DNA of 64,000 bases from JAHFDS01 sp964593795 (GTDB lineage Bacteria > Myxococcota_A > Polyangia > JAHFDS01): NCBI GenBank assembly GCA_964593795.1, contig CAZQJC010000163.1:1-64000 (forward strand), written 5' to 3'. The notes below the pieces were generated by a model, which saw only the letters and a program-made list of their open reading frames with translations, was not told where the DNA came from and ran no database searches. Of the stretch, positions 9,392 through 23,237 are shown one piece after another; position 1 is the first letter of the stretch, and each line of letters starts with the position of its first letter. The position numbers were made by a program, and so were the translations under genes.

Positions 9392-10993
9392 CTAGGGCCG
9401 TTCGTAGCAGCCGAGGTCCACGCCGCCGCCGGCGCTGCGGGGGTTCCCGGCGAGGTCCACGTCGGGCATCTGCGGGACGGCGCGCCCGCGATCGATCGCG
9501 GGGCTGCCGGCCATGAGCGTGTAGTCGCCGCCCGCGGTGTCCGCGAAGCGCGGGTCCATGCCCTGGAGGTTGTCCGCGGCGCCGCGCAGCGCCGACAGCG
9601 CGTTGTCTCCGCCGCCGAACTGCATGTCGCCCCAGGTGAACTCGAAGCCCGACTCGGTGCCGAAGAAGAGGTTGTTCTCGAGCACGACGGTGAACTGGGA
9701 CGGCGCGAAGATCGAGCCCGAGTTCCGGGAGAAGATGCTGTTCTGGATGGTGAGCGTGCCGGGGCCGCGCATGTCGTAGGCGGCCGTGACGGAGAAGGCG
9801 TTCGCGCCCGGCGAGTGGCGCACCACCGTGGTGTTGAGGATGCGGTAGGCGCCGGGGTTGTCGAACACGATGGCGGCGTCCGCGCCCGTGTTGGCGACGA
9901 GCGAGTTCATCACGTCGCCGCCGCGCCAGAGCTTGATGCCGTTGCGGCCGAGGTCGTGGGCGCGCACGTTGAGGACCACGACGCCGTCGGCCTTGGTGTC
10001 CACGCCGTCACCCTCGACGTTCGTGACCTCCGAGTCGACGACGGCGAGGTTCGCGCCGTCCTCGAACGCGATGGCGTCTGCGGCGGTGTTGCCGCCCGAG
10101 GATCCGCGGCCGTGGACGGTCACGCGCTCGAGGCGCACGCCGTTGCAGGGGCCCTCGCCGCAGTTGAAGCCGATGAGGCCCGGCATCGCGATCTCCGTGT
10201 CGTAGACGAGCAGGCCATCGATGAGGGCCATGCCGCGGCTGCCGGGCACGACGGAGCGGATCGAGTCCGTCCCGCCCGTGACCTTGGTGCGCAGGATCTG
10301 GACGCCCCGCTGCGTGCGGTCGGTGCGGCCGAACATGATGCCGACGTCCGAGAAGCCCTCGAGCTCGAAGCCGTCGAAGACGACGTCGTCGCCCGTGATG
10401 CGCACTCCAGCGACGGTGCCGCCCCCTGCGCGGAGCACGACGCGCTCGCCGCGGCGCGCCGTCAGGACGACGTTGTCCTTGTCGAGCTCGAGGCCGAACG
10501 TGTCGCTCGCCGTGAGCGTGTAGGTGCCGGCCGCGACGCGGACGATGTCGCCGGATCGCGCGGTCGCGACGGCCTTCTTGATCGTCTTGAAGGGTCGCTC
10601 GAGGGAGCCGTCGCCGCTGTCCGCGCCGCCCGGGGCGACGTGGAGCACGGTGCCGCCCGCTGCCGTGGTGTAGGGCCGCCGTGGCGTCGGCCACCGGGTC
10701 GGATCGACCATCGCGATCGTGGTGATGGGGCGAAGGACGTCAGGCGGCTCGTCGGGATCCGGCGTCAGGACCTGTCCGCCGGAGCCACCGTCCCCGGCCC
10801 CGCCGGCGTTCCCCGAAGCGCCGCCGCCGCCGCCGCCCCCGGCAGCGCCCGTGCCGGCTCCGCCACCGGCGCCACTCGAAGCGCCCGCACCCGCGCCGCC
10901 TGACCCGCCGCCTGCACCCGGCTTCGCCTGGCTGGCGTCACTGCAACCCGCCGCGAGGAGGAGCGCACACAGCGTGGCGGCAGTCCTTTGCAT
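9392..10993 (-). CDS. Right-handed beta-helix (pectate-lyase-like fold) lipoprotein
   Basis: A 533-residue predicted lipoprotein. The signal peptide ends in a lipobox (LLAAGC, Cys at about 17), followed by a Gly/Ala/Ser-rich linker to about residue 75. From about residue 120, the GGADSGDGSLERPFKTIKKA block is the usual opening of secreted parallel beta-helix proteins (DUF1565/PbH1-like). Recurrent short strands follow (VVFDGFELEGFSDVGI, NGIKLWRGGDVMNSLV, YRILNTTVV), and the C-terminus has DPRFAD...YTLMAGSPAIDRG, typical of these proteins. By fold it could bind or cleave polysaccharide, but I see no clear catalytic set. It begins 27 bp after recD ends, yet its content suggests an independent unit. 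Confidence 0.87.
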   Translation of the reverse strand: MQRTAATLCALLLAAGCSDASQAKPGAGGGSGGAGAGASSGAGGGAGTGAAGGGGGGGASGNAGGAGDGGSGGQVLTPDPDEPPDVLRPITTIAMVDPTRWPTPRRPYTTAAGGTVLHVAPGGADSGDGSLERPFKTIKKAVATARSGDIVRVAAGTYTLTASDTFGLELDKDNVVLTARRGERVVLRAGGGTVAGVRITGDDVVFDGFELEGFSDVGIMFGRTDRTQRGVQILRTKVTGGTDSIRSVVPGSRGMALIDGLLVYDTEIAMPGLIGFNCGEGPCNGVRLERVTVHGRGSSGGNTAADAIAFEDGANLAVVDSEVTNVEGDGVDTKADGVVVLNVRAHDLGRNGIKLWRGGDVMNSLVANTGADAAIVFDNPGAYRILNTTVVRHSPGANAFSVTAAYDMRGPGTLTIQNSIFSRNSGSIFAPSQFTVVLENNLFFGTESGFEFTWGDMQFGGGDNALSALRGAADNLQGMDPRFADTAGGDYTLMAGSPAIDRGRAVPQMPDVDLAGNPRSAGGGVDLGCYERP

Positions 10994-11020
10994 GGCGCGA
11001 TCATAGTCCGCGGCTGCGGC

Positions 11021-13041
11021 TCAGGCCATCGTGATGCCGAGGCGTCGCGCGAGGCCGGACGTGCGGGCCTGGGTGCGCGCGGCGGTCCCGCGGACGACGG
11101 GCTCGTCGCCGCAGACCACGATCGAGCGGCGGCACCGCGTGATGGCGGTGTAGAGGAGCTCGCGCGAGGCGAGGGCGAGGTCCTGGTCGGGCAGGAGGAG
11201 GAGGGCCTCGTCGAGCTCGGAGCCCTGTGACTGGTGCACGGTGATGGCGAAGGCTGGATCACACGTGCCGAGCGTCTCGGGGTGTAGCAGCAGGGGGCGG
11301 AACTCGCCGGCGACGCGCCGCGGGAAGAGCGCGCGGGGCTCGGGCGCTCGGCCGCCGGACACGAGCACGACGAGGCCGAGCTCGCCGTTCCACAGGCCGC
11401 GGCCGTAGTCGTTGCCGCGGGCCACGAGCGGCGTCCCTGGCGCGAGCGGGCCGAGGCGCGCGCCGAGCACCGCGTTGACGGCGTCCACCGAGGCACCACC
11501 GCCGGCTTCGCGCACGAGGCACAGCACGCGGCCGTGCTCGAGCGCTCGCGCGAGCTCCTCGGCCCGCGCGACGTCGAGGAGCGTTCCCGTGGACGGGTCG
11601 ACGCGCAGGGGCACGCGGGCGGCCTCGGCGAGCGGGGCCACGTGTCGCGCGTGGTGCCGGTCGAGCAGCGCCGCGCGCCGGGCGGCGGCGACGCGCTCCG
11701 GGCCGTGGTACGTGAGCGCGGCCGGATCCGTCGCGCGAAGGGCGCCCTCGGCGGCGCCGAGGAGCGCATCGGGCTCGCCCCGGAGGACGTGCCCGGCGCA
11801 AAGGAGGATCGCGCGCCCATCCGGATCGGAGGGATCCATGCGGTAGCTGTCGGTGAGCTGCGTGACGGCCAGCGCGCGCACGGCGCCGGTGAGCGGCAGC
11901 GCGAGCTGTGGGCTCGCGAGCTCGCCGAGGGGGAGCGCGAGCTGCGCGGCCGGGACGGCGCGCGCGCGGGCGCGGCGGCGGGACGTCGGGGCGGCCGGCG
12001 CCGGAGGGCGCGGCGGCTCCGTGGCCGGGGCGGCACGCACGAGATCGCGCAGCACCGCGCCGGCGTCCACCGAGGGGAGCTGGTCGGCGTCGCCGAGCAG
12101 GACGAGCCGGGCGTCGGGCCCGACGGCCTCGAAGAGGCGAGCCATGAGCGCGAGGTCGATCATGGACGCCTCGTCGACCACCACGACCTCGTGCGGCAGC
12201 GGGCGGCGCGCGTGGTGCGTGAAGCGCGCGCGCGCGGGCGAGTAGCCGAGCAGGCGGTGCAGCGTGCTCGGCTCGGGCAGGGACGAGAGCGCGAGATCCT
12301 CGGCGGCGGGCCGCGCGATCGACGCGAGCGCCTCGGAGGTGGCCTCGCCGAGGCGCTGCGCCGCCTTGCCGGTGGGCGCCGCGAGCGCGATCCGCGGGGC
12401 CGCGACGCCGAGGCGCGCGACGAGGCGAAGGAGCGCCACCACGATCGACGTCTTGCCCGTGCCGGGGCCGCCGGTGATCACCGACAGGCGCGCGCCGAGC
12501 GCACCGCGCACGGCGGCGAGCTGTCCCGGCGCGAGCACGACGTCGCGATCGCGGGCCCGCGTCGGCCTGCCGGCGGCGTCGGCCTCGGCGGTCGCGGCCC
12601 GGGCGGGGTCGACGGCCAGCGGTGTCGCCGTCGCTCGCTCGGCGATGCGGCCGGCGAGCGTGCGCTCCGCGTCCCACAGGCGCGCGACGTACAGGAGACC
12701 CTCGTCGAGGACGAGCAGTGACCCGCTGCCGGCCGGGCCGACGAGCGGCGCCACCCCGGGGTGCGACGCCAGCGCCACCGCGCGCTCGGCCGCGGTGCGA
12801 TCCGCGAGCGCGCCGAGCGCTGCGGAGAAGGACGCGGCGTCGAGCGGCAGGGCCGTCGAGCCGCTCCGCGCCGCGAGGACGGGGGCGAGCGCCAGGCGCG
12901 CGGCGTCGGTCGGGTCGAGCCCCGGCACGAGGCGCGCGGCCTCCCAGGCCTGCACGACCAGACCCTCGCCGCCGTCGAGGGCGCGGGCCGCCTCGAGGAG
13001 CGCGACCGGGAAGCCCGGCAGGCGCGCGAGGAGCGCGGCGG

Positions 13042-13045
<4 letters not shown>
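11021..13045 (-). CDS. recD: Exodeoxyribonuclease V subunit RecD (5'-3' SF1 helicase)
   Basis: A 674-residue protein with GTG start at 13045 overlapping the recB stop (GTGA). Helicase motifs are complete: Walker A GGPGTGKTS near residue 193, motif II VVVDEASMID, GDADQLPS, motif V HQSQGSE, and motif VI YTAITRCR. The N-terminal region matches the small RecD domain that contacts RecC and RecB. An unusual low-complexity insertion follows GAVLRDLV, with Arg-rich RRRARARA and two copies of LALPL separated by GELASPQ. By family, RecD is the faster 5'-3' motor of RecBCD in double-strand-break repair. It is the last gene of the thyA-folA-recC-recB-recD run. Confidence 0.95.
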
Positions 13046-16382
<3,337 letters not shown>

Positions 16383-16386
<4 letters not shown>

Positions 16387-19300
16387 GTGGCGTCCTCCTC
16401 CTCCACGAGAGCCAGGGTCGCCTGCGCGGCGCCCGCGACGAGGGGCCGGAAGCGCCGGAGCGCGATCTCCCGCGCCCGCTCGAGCGAGGCCGGCGGCGGC
16501 ACGCGCTCGGGGTGCCGCACGGGCCCGCGCTGCTCCGACGGCTCGACGGCGGTACGCGCGGTCACCAGCGCCGCCAGCGCGTCCGCGTCTCCCTTCTGCA
16601 GGACCGCGAGCGCGGTCTCGACGGGCAGGCGCTCCGGCGGCGGGCCGGCGAGGAGTTCGGCCACGATCGACGTGAGCCAGGCGCGCGCGTCCGCGGCGCC
16701 GAGGGCCGCGAGGGTGCGCTCCGTCGTGCCGCCATCGACCGGCACGCGCAGGACCGTGTGCTCGCCGCCGGCGCGCCCGGTGGCGGACCGGAGCGCGTGG
16801 TCCACCAGCGGGCCGAGCAGGTCGCGATCCTCGGGCTTGCGCGCGAGCACCACGACCGACGCGGGCAGATCGGGCAGCAGAATGCCCGTCGGCCCGACGA
16901 TCTCGACGGCCGTCGTGCGATCGCCCAGCGCGATCTCGAGCCGCAGGGCCGGGTGCACGGCGGCGCCCTCGGGCGCGTCCTCGGGCGCGAAGCCGAAGTG
17001 CTCGCTGGCGAGGCTCTCCCAGCGCGCCTCCGGAAGCGCCGCGCGCGCGCGCACCGTGCCGCGCTGGGCCGCGGCGAGCACCGCCGCCGCCGCCGCCGCG
17101 CCGAGCGTGCCGACCGGCGCCCGCCCGCTCCGCCCGAGCTGACGCATGCGCGCATGCAGATGCATCTCCGCGGCGGCTGGCCCCTCGCGGAGCATCGCGG
17201 CGGTGATCTCGCCGACGAGGATCGTGCGCTCGAGCGGGCCGAGCGCGAACGGCTCGTCCGCGCGCGCGCGGAGGTCGTCGATGTCGTCCTCGTGCAGGCC
17301 GAGGTGGAACCCGACGGCGGCCTGCAGCGGCGCGCGCAGGAAGCGCCGCAGCGTCCCCGTCGTGATCTGCACGGCCTCGCGGGTGGGCACGGGCGCGACC
17401 TCGACGCGCGAAGCAAGGACGCGCGCGCGCTCGCCGCCGGTGCCGCGCAGCGCCAGCGCCTGCGCCTCGCGCACCGCCTCGGGCTGCGACACCGGCGGGT
17501 GCACGGCCGGCAGGTCCCACAGGGCGGGGTGCAGCTCCGGATCGTGGCGGTGCAGCGGCGGCCGGCGCACCCACGCGGCCTGCGCGGCGGGCACGGGCGC
17601 GAGGGCCGCGAGCAGCTCGGACACGAGCGGCGACGGCTCCAGCGGATCGCCGCTGCGCGCGTCGCGCGCGACCCACGACAGGCGCAGGAAGCGCCGGGTG
17701 TGCGCCAGCGTCTCGAGCAGGAGGAACTGGTCGCGCTCGCGCGGGCTGACGTCGCCGAGGCGGCGCTCGGCGGCGCGCAGATCGAGGGCTGCGGGCCGAT
17801 CGGGCGCGGGGAACGTCGCCTCTCCGAGCCCGAGCACGAACGTCGCGTCGAAGGGCAGGGCGCGCATCGGCACGAAGGACGACACCACCACCGCGTCGGG
17901 CGCGTAGCCGCCGCGGCCGCGCTCGATGCCGCCGAGCGCGCGCACCGCGAGCGGGGCGGCGACGCGGTACGGCACCGCGCGCCCGGACACGTCGAGGGTC
18001 CCCAGCTCGGCGAGCGCCGCCTCGGCGAGCGCGAGATCGCGCAGGTCCTCCGGCGTCTCCGGGGCCACGAGCTGTCGCACCAGCGCCGCGAAGCGCTCGC
18101 CCCAGGCGCCGAGCGGCAGGCGCGCCCCGACCAGCGCCCCCGCCTCGGCGAGGACCGCGCGCGCGAGCGCACAGAGCCGCAGCACCGCGTCCTCGTCGAG
18201 CGGCACCGGCGGCACCTCCGCGGGGCCCTCGCGCGTCGGCAGCGCTCCGCGCGCCGGCACGAGCGTCCCGAGCGCCAGCCGCGTCAGGCCCTGATCCCAG
18301 TGCAGCCGCGCCTCGTCCGCGGCGTAGGTCCCCGCGAGCGCGCTCGAGTCGGCGCCAGAAAAAATGCCCAGCGCGTCGATGGTCGCGGCGAGGTCCGCGG
18401 GATCGGCGCCGCCGAGCGCCCCGATCACCGCGCGCTGGCCGAGCACCGCGAGCACGTCCGGCCGGGCGAGGCGCGAGCGCGGGAGCTCGACGAGGAGGCG
18501 CGCGATCTCGAGGACCGGGCGCGCGGACGGCGGGTCGAGGTCGACCACGTGGCACGGCAGGCCGTGGCTCTCCGCGAACACGCCGAGCACGTGCGGCAGG
18601 TACTCCTCGGCCACGGCCGGCGGCAGGAGCACCGCGATCTCCCGCGGCGGGAGCTCCGGGTGCGCGCGCAGCAGCGCCCAGATCTCGTCCGCCACGGCCT
18701 CGACCTCGCGGCGCACGCTCGGGCACGCGAGCAGGCGCAGCGAGGCGTCGGGCCGGACCCCGTCGAGCGGCGCGAGGTCGAGGAGCGCGCGCTGCACCGA
18801 CGCGAGGGCGCCCTCATCCTGTGGCTCCACGAAGTGGTCCTCGCTCGACCACTCCGTGAGCGCGCCGAGGGCCGCGAGGTGCTCGCGCCCCGGGCGGCCC
18901 CACGCGCCGACGAGCGTCGCGTCCACCTCGGGATCGCGCGACATCCAGAACTGCCGGCAGGGGTTGGGCGCGTAGACCACGACGTCGGTGCGCCCGGCCA
19001 GCGTCGCGAGCGCGCGGTGGTAGAGCGGTGACATGTACGAAAATGCGAATACGTGCAGCGCGCGCGGCAGCGTGGCCGGCAGGCGCTCGAGCTGCTCCGC
19101 GAGGAGGAGCGGGCGCACCCCGCGCTCGGCGGCGAGCCGGTCGAGCGGGCCGCGCGGCGCGACGAGCTGCTTCCACAGGCGCCGCTGGATGCGCTCGGTG
19201 TCGCCGCCGCCCACGGGCTGCCGCGTCCAGTCGCGCAGCCACTCGGGCCGCGAGCTCGCGTACTCCGCGAACAGCCGCCCGAGCTCGAGCGCGACCTCCA

Positions 19301-19676
19301 CGCGCCGGCCGTCGCGGCCACCGGTGTCGGGCGCCGCGTCGAGCCAGCGCTGGAGCGGCGCGAGGTCCTCGTGCGCGAGCGCGTCGTCGTCGCAGAGGAC
19401 ATCGAGGCACAGCGTCTCGAGCGCCCCGCGTCCGAGGAGGGCCGCCTCGTCGCCGAGGCCGCCGAAGAGGCGCTCGAGGAAGTGCACGCGCAGGTTCGCC
19501 GCGACGCCGAGCCGCTCCGCGAGCCCCATGCGCAGGTGCGACTCGAGCGTGCGCGTCGGCACCACGAGGTGCACCGGGTCGAGCGCGCGCGCGCCGCCGG
19601 GCCGCTCCGCCCTCACCCGCTCCGCCAGCGCGTCGAGCAGCGCCTCGGTGCGGTTCGAGGAGACGACGTGGAGCAT
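16383..19676 (-). CDS. recC: Exodeoxyribonuclease V subunit RecC
   Basis: A 1097-residue protein starting at ATG 19676, close to the usual RecC length of about 1100. It opens with MLHVVSSNRTEALLDALAERV, the typical RecC beginning. Family blocks follow: VVPTRTLESHLRMGLAERLGVAANLRVHF (given here only as a region near residues 48-76), HVFAFSYMSPLYHRAL, VHPPVSQ, and SFVPMRALPFDATFVLGLGE. RecC lacks catalytic helicase motifs; by family it holds RecB and RecD together, splits the duplex and reads Chi. It starts 9 bp after folA and overlaps recB by 4 bp, so it links the nucleotide-synthesis and repair halves of the operon. Confidence 0.94.
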
Positions 19677-19685
19677 CGCTTCTGG

Positions 19686-20147
19686 TCAGCGCCGGTGGAA
19701 GCGCTGCAGCTCGAGCTCGGGGTCGTCGGGGTGGCGCTCGCGCGGGCCGGCCTCGAAGCGCGCGAGGTCGATCGGCGGGAAGCGCACGGCGTCCGGGTGC
19801 TCGACCCGATCGGGCACGTAGGTGAGGTCGATGACGTCCGCGACCTCCATGCCCTCGCGGTAGATGCCGGCGCCGCCGATGAGCCAGATCTCGCCCGAGC
19901 ACGACGCGATCGCCTCGCGCAGCGTGGCGAAGCACTCGACGCCCTCGATGGGCGTCCGCGTCACGACGACGTTGCGCCGGCCCGGCAGCGGCCGCTTGCG
20001 CTCGTTCCAGGTGTTCTTGCCCATGATCACGGTCTTGCCGACCGTGATGCGCTTGAAGCGGTGCAGGTCGGCCGGCCGTCGCCACGGGATCTGGCCGTGC
20101 AGCCCGATGACGCCCTCGGGCGAGACGGCGGCGATCATGCCGATCAC
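19686..20147 (-). CDS. folA: Dihydrofolate reductase
   Basis: A 153-residue protein from GTG 20147, one base after the thyA stop. An in-frame ATG at 20138 is the alternative start. DHFR landmarks are in order: MIAAVSPEGVIGLHGQIPW, the RFKRITVGKTVIMGKNTW helix and NADPH loop, VVVTRTP, and the IWLIGGAGIYREGM dinucleotide motif. The substrate carboxylate aspartate/glutamate position is D in RRPADLHRFK. It reduces dihydrofolate to tetrahydrofolate using NADPH, regenerating the cofactor consumed by thymidylate synthase. Coupling to thyA is common in bacteria; a folA-recC gap of only 9 bp is less so. Confidence 0.95.
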   Translation of the reverse strand: MIGMIAAVSPEGVIGLHGQIPWRRPADLHRFKRITVGKTVIMGKNTWNERKRPLPGRRNVVVTRTPIEGVECFATLREAIASCSGEIWLIGGAGIYREGMEVADVIDLTYVPDRVEHPDAVRFPPIDLARFEAGPRERHPDDPELELQRFHRR

Positions 20148-20148
20148 G

Positions 20149-21030
20149 TCACACCGCGACCTTGAACCTGATCTCGGGGTGCGGGTCGTAGCCCTCGAGG
20201 ACGAAGTGCCGCATGACGGTGGCGGTGTCGGCCTCGAGGAGCGGCCGGATGTCGTCCAGCGACCGGATCGCGGGGTCGATGCGCAGGCGGGGCAGGGCAC
20301 GCGGCGCGCGCTCGAGCTGGGTGCGCAGGCCGGGCACGTGGTCGTACTCGGCCATCTGGCCGTCGGGCTTGCACGTGTAGACGTGCGCATCGACGAGCGT
20401 GTGCGCGAAGATCCCCGCGCGCATGCCGAGGAAGCGCGAGAAGAGCTCGAGCAGGAACGCATAGCCCGCCACGTTGTACGGCACGCCGAGCGCGACGTCG
20501 GCGCTGCGCTGCGTGAGGTGGAGGTTCAGCGTCGGCCGCCCCTCGCGATCGTTCTGGACGTTCATGATCCAGAGGGCGTGGCACGGCGGCAGCTTGCTCG
20601 TCTGCGCGTTGCCCGGCGCCCACGCGGAGATCACGAGCCGGCGGCTCATGGGGTTTCGCCGCGCCTCCTCGAGCACCCACGCGACCTGGTCCGACTCCGC
20701 GCCGCCGCCGTCCGGCCCCGGCACCGGGAAGTGACGCCAGAAGTTGCCATAGGCGCTCGGCACGAAGCCGTCCGCGTCGGCCCACGGATCCCAGAACTTG
20801 CAGCCGTGCTTCTTGAGGAGGCCAATGTGCCGCTCGCCCGACAGGAACCAGAGGTTCTCGACGACGATGTTCTTCCACGACACGGCCTTGGTCGTGAGCA
20901 GCGGGAACCCGCGCTGGAGGTCGACCTCGTAGTTCCAGTTGAAGGTCGAGAGCGTGTCGACCCCGGTGCGGTTCTCCTTGCGCGTGCCGTGGTCGAGCAC
21001 TTCGCGCACGAGGCTCAGGTAAGCGTCCAC
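20149..21030 (-). CDS. thyA: Thymidylate synthase
   Basis: A 293-residue protein with GTG start at 21030; an in-frame TAG lies just upstream, fixing the start. ThyA signatures include KENRTGVDTLS, GFPLLTTKAVSWKNIVVENLWFLSG, SKLPPCHALW with the catalytic cysteine near residue 150, LTQRSADVALGVPYNVAGYA, and DAHVYTCK. At 293 residues it is longer than the 264 of E. coli, mainly through an insertion rich in Gly/Asp/Pro (PVPGPDGGGAESDQ). It methylates dUMP to dTMP with methylene-tetrahydrofolate, producing dihydrofolate for the next gene. It is the first gene of the apparent five-gene operon. Confidence 0.96.
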   Translation of the reverse strand: MDAYLSLVREVLDHGTRKENRTGVDTLSTFNWNYEVDLQRGFPLLTTKAVSWKNIVVENLWFLSGERHIGLLKKHGCKFWDPWADADGFVPSAYGNFWRHFPVPGPDGGGAESDQVAWVLEEARRNPMSRRLVISAWAPGNAQTSKLPPCHALWIMNVQNDREGRPTLNLHLTQRSADVALGVPYNVAGYAFLLELFSRFLGMRAGIFAHTLVDAHVYTCKPDGQMAEYDHVPGLRTQLERAPRALPRLRIDPAIRSLDDIRPLLEADTATVMRHFVLEGYDPHPEIRFKVAV

Positions 21031-21126
21031 GACATCGATCTACCACTCCCCTCTGACCCGGGTGCTCGAAGCCGACGCCCAGGCAGACGACGGTGGCAGT
21101 ATTCTCCGTGGTCGCGAGGTGCGGCG

Positions 21127-21501
21127 ATGAAGAATCGGTGGGGCGTGATCCTGGCGGCCGTGTGGCTGGGCTGCGGCGACGGACCGAGCGAAGGGGGCTT
21201 CTGTGGCAAGCTCGGGGCCGCTCCCGGTTGCGGAGGCGAGGCGGCGATCTGTGGCGAGCGGGCCGAAGCCGCCCGCCGCTCGACGACCTGTTCACAGACG
21301 CTCGACGCGCTCCTCGCCTGCCTCGCCGGCACGGAGCTCTCCTGCGAGGGCGGCAGCGACTTCACGGTGCGATCCTCGTCGGGCTCCGGCGCGACCACGA
21401 CACCGAGGGAGTTCTTCGGGAACTATCGGCTCGAGTTGAGCGTCCCATGGGTCGAGCATGCGAGCGTCCCGGCCGCCGTGACAACACCCATCGCACCATG
21501 A
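21127..21501 (+). CDS. Small cysteine-rich lipoprotein, unknown function
   Basis: A 124-residue ORF from ATG 21127. The signal peptide ends in a lipobox (VWLGC). A cysteine-rich body follows (FCGKLGAAPGCGG, AAICGERAEAARRSTTC, LDALLACLAGTELSC), a pattern seen in small secreted myxobacterial lipoproteins. The last 40 residues lose this pattern and look less protein-like, so the 3' end may be frameshifted. It is divergent from thyA with 96 bp between. No function can be assigned. Confidence 0.55.
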   Translation: MKNRWGVILAAVWLGCGDGPSEGGFCGKLGAAPGCGGEAAICGERAEAARRSTTCSQTLDALLACLAGTELSCEGGSDFTVRSSSGSGATTTPREFFGNYRLELSVPWVEHASVPAAVTTPIAP

Positions 21502-21582
21502 CGAGCGGCTCGATCGGGCGCAGGCCGAAGGCCCCCCGGCCGATCGATTGGCCAACACTCTCGGAGGTGGTGCCGGGAATCT

Positions 21583-23061
21583 TCAGCGGTGGCGGGCGCC
21601 GACGAAGGCGCTCTTCGGTGCGCCCTGGAGCGCGACGTTCTGCGACGGCGTGTTGAAGCTGCCGTTCCAGTTGCCGGCGGTCAGCGTGTCGATGAAGCGG
21701 TCGGCGTTGGCGTCGTTCACGACGGCGTTGCCGGACACCCGCAGGGCGCCGCTCGCGCCGGTCAGCCAGGCCGAAAGCTCGTTCTCGAGGATGGTGCCCA
21801 CCGCCTGCAGCGCGCTATCGCAGAAGGACTGCCAGGTGGCGACGCCGCCGAACCCGACGTTCGTGTTGAGCCAGGCGCCGACGTCCATGCAGCTCACCTG
21901 GCTCTGCAGGATGCCTCCGAGCGACGTCGCGCCCGGGAACAGCTCGGGGAGGATGACGCGATCGATCGCCAGGCGGACGACGGGCTCGAGCGGGTAGTCG
22001 ATGGCGTGCAGGTCGATGAGGAGCTTGCTGGGATCCTCGGCGCGTCCGCCGGTGAGGGCCGGGTTCTCGATCCGGCCGCCGACGCCGACCGCGGCGGGCG
22101 GCGTGACGCCGGCCATCGTGATCGGGAAGGAGACCCGCATGCCGGCGGAGGTCGTGAACATCACCGTCGTGATCGTGTGGGTCATCGTGAGCTCGTGGAC
22201 CGGCTCGAGCGTGGCGACCTCGGCCACCATCATCGTGGAGCCGAAGCGCATCTCGCGGGCCACGCGCCCGAGCTCCATGCCGACGCGGCGGAGGTTGCCG
22301 AGGAGGTTCGGCGCGAGGCGGAGGAGCTGCTCGTTGAGCGCGGAGTCGATGCCCGGGCGCAGGAAGCCGAGCGCGGTCGAGAGCGCCGGCTGGTTGATCT
22401 CGAGGAGCAGGCGATCGATCAGGAACGTGGCCGGATCGTTCGGGCTGTCGATGAGGTCGGTCAGGGTGCCGAGGCCCGGGCCCAGCGTCGAGACGAAGCC
22501 GTCGCCGAGATCGATCGCCGACTCGAGGTCGTAGGCGCCGGTGGCGTCGAAGCGCGGCGCGACCGCGTACCGGAAGGTGAGCAGCTCGCCCATCGAGGTC
22601 CGTGCCCGCACCTCGAACGAGGTGGCGAGGCCCGCGCGCAGCGTCACCCGGGCGACGCCCGTCGAGTCGATCGGCGCCGACGCGCCGACCACGGCGCCGC
22701 GGGCGTTGCCCATCGTCTCGAAGCGGATGGTGTCAGGGATGGGCGCGCTGCCGGCGACGAGGCGCACGCGCACCTCGTGGGCATCGCCCTCGACGAGCGA
22801 GGCCTGAAGCGGCGAGGCTGCCTCGAAGGTCCGCGCGGGGGCCGCGTCCGGCGTCGGCGTGGGAGGCGTCGGCGCAGCGTCCGCCTGGGGCGCAGGCGCG
22901 GCATCGGGGCGGGGCGTGGGCGCCGTGCCGCCGTCGGGGGCCTTGCGCCCGCCACGGCCGGCGTCGGGGGATCCGAGATCGTGACCTCCCGGATCGGCGT
23001 CACTGCATGCGACCGCGGTGAATCCGAGCGCGACGACAAGTCCCAGCAGCTTCGTGTGCAC
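21583..23061 (-). CDS. Secreted lipoprotein of unknown function
   Basis: A 492-residue protein. I chose GTG 23061 because a strong ribosome-binding site GAGGAGG (23068-23074) lies 6 bases upstream; an in-frame ATG at 23100 is the alternative. The signal peptide ends in lipobox AVAC, then a Pro/Ala/Asp-rich linker runs to about residue 70. The first globular part (about 75-170) looks Ig-like beta-rich (LVEGDAHEVRVRLVAGSAPIPD, GVARVTLRAGLATSFEVRA), as in bacterial Big-type adhesion domains. The remainder (about 175-492) has long helical segments plus a tetracysteine-poor body with two cysteines around SCMDVGAW and SFCDSALQ. I do not recognise the family. It is likely anchored in the outer membrane. 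Confidence 0.8.
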   Translation of the reverse strand: MHTKLLGLVVALGFTAVACSDADPGGHDLGSPDAGRGGRKAPDGGTAPTPRPDAAPAPQADAAPTPPTPTPDAAPARTFEAASPLQASLVEGDAHEVRVRLVAGSAPIPDTIRFETMGNARGAVVGASAPIDSTGVARVTLRAGLATSFEVRARTSMGELLTFRYAVAPRFDATGAYDLESAIDLGDGFVSTLGPGLGTLTDLIDSPNDPATFLIDRLLLEINQPALSTALGFLRPGIDSALNEQLLRLAPNLLGNLRRVGMELGRVAREMRFGSTMMVAEVATLEPVHELTMTHTITTVMFTTSAGMRVSFPITMAGVTPPAAVGVGGRIENPALTGGRAEDPSKLLIDLHAIDYPLEPVVRLAIDRVILPELFPGATSLGGILQSQVSCMDVGAWLNTNVGFGGVATWQSFCDSALQAVGTILENELSAWLTGASGALRVSGNAVVNDANADRFIDTLTAGNWNGSFNTPSQNVALQGAPKSAFVGARHR

Positions 23062-23237
23062 GGCGAGCCTCCTCACGTTGCGGAGGCCTTGAGCAAGCAT
23101 CGTACCATCGCCTACATCTGCGCCCTGGACGTGATCTCGGGGGTTTACGAGGCCAACAGGGGTCAACACACCCTGGCAACTGGCTGCGCCATCAGCCGGG
23201 ACAACAGTCCCCTGCTCGCGTCGAGCGCCCGGGATTC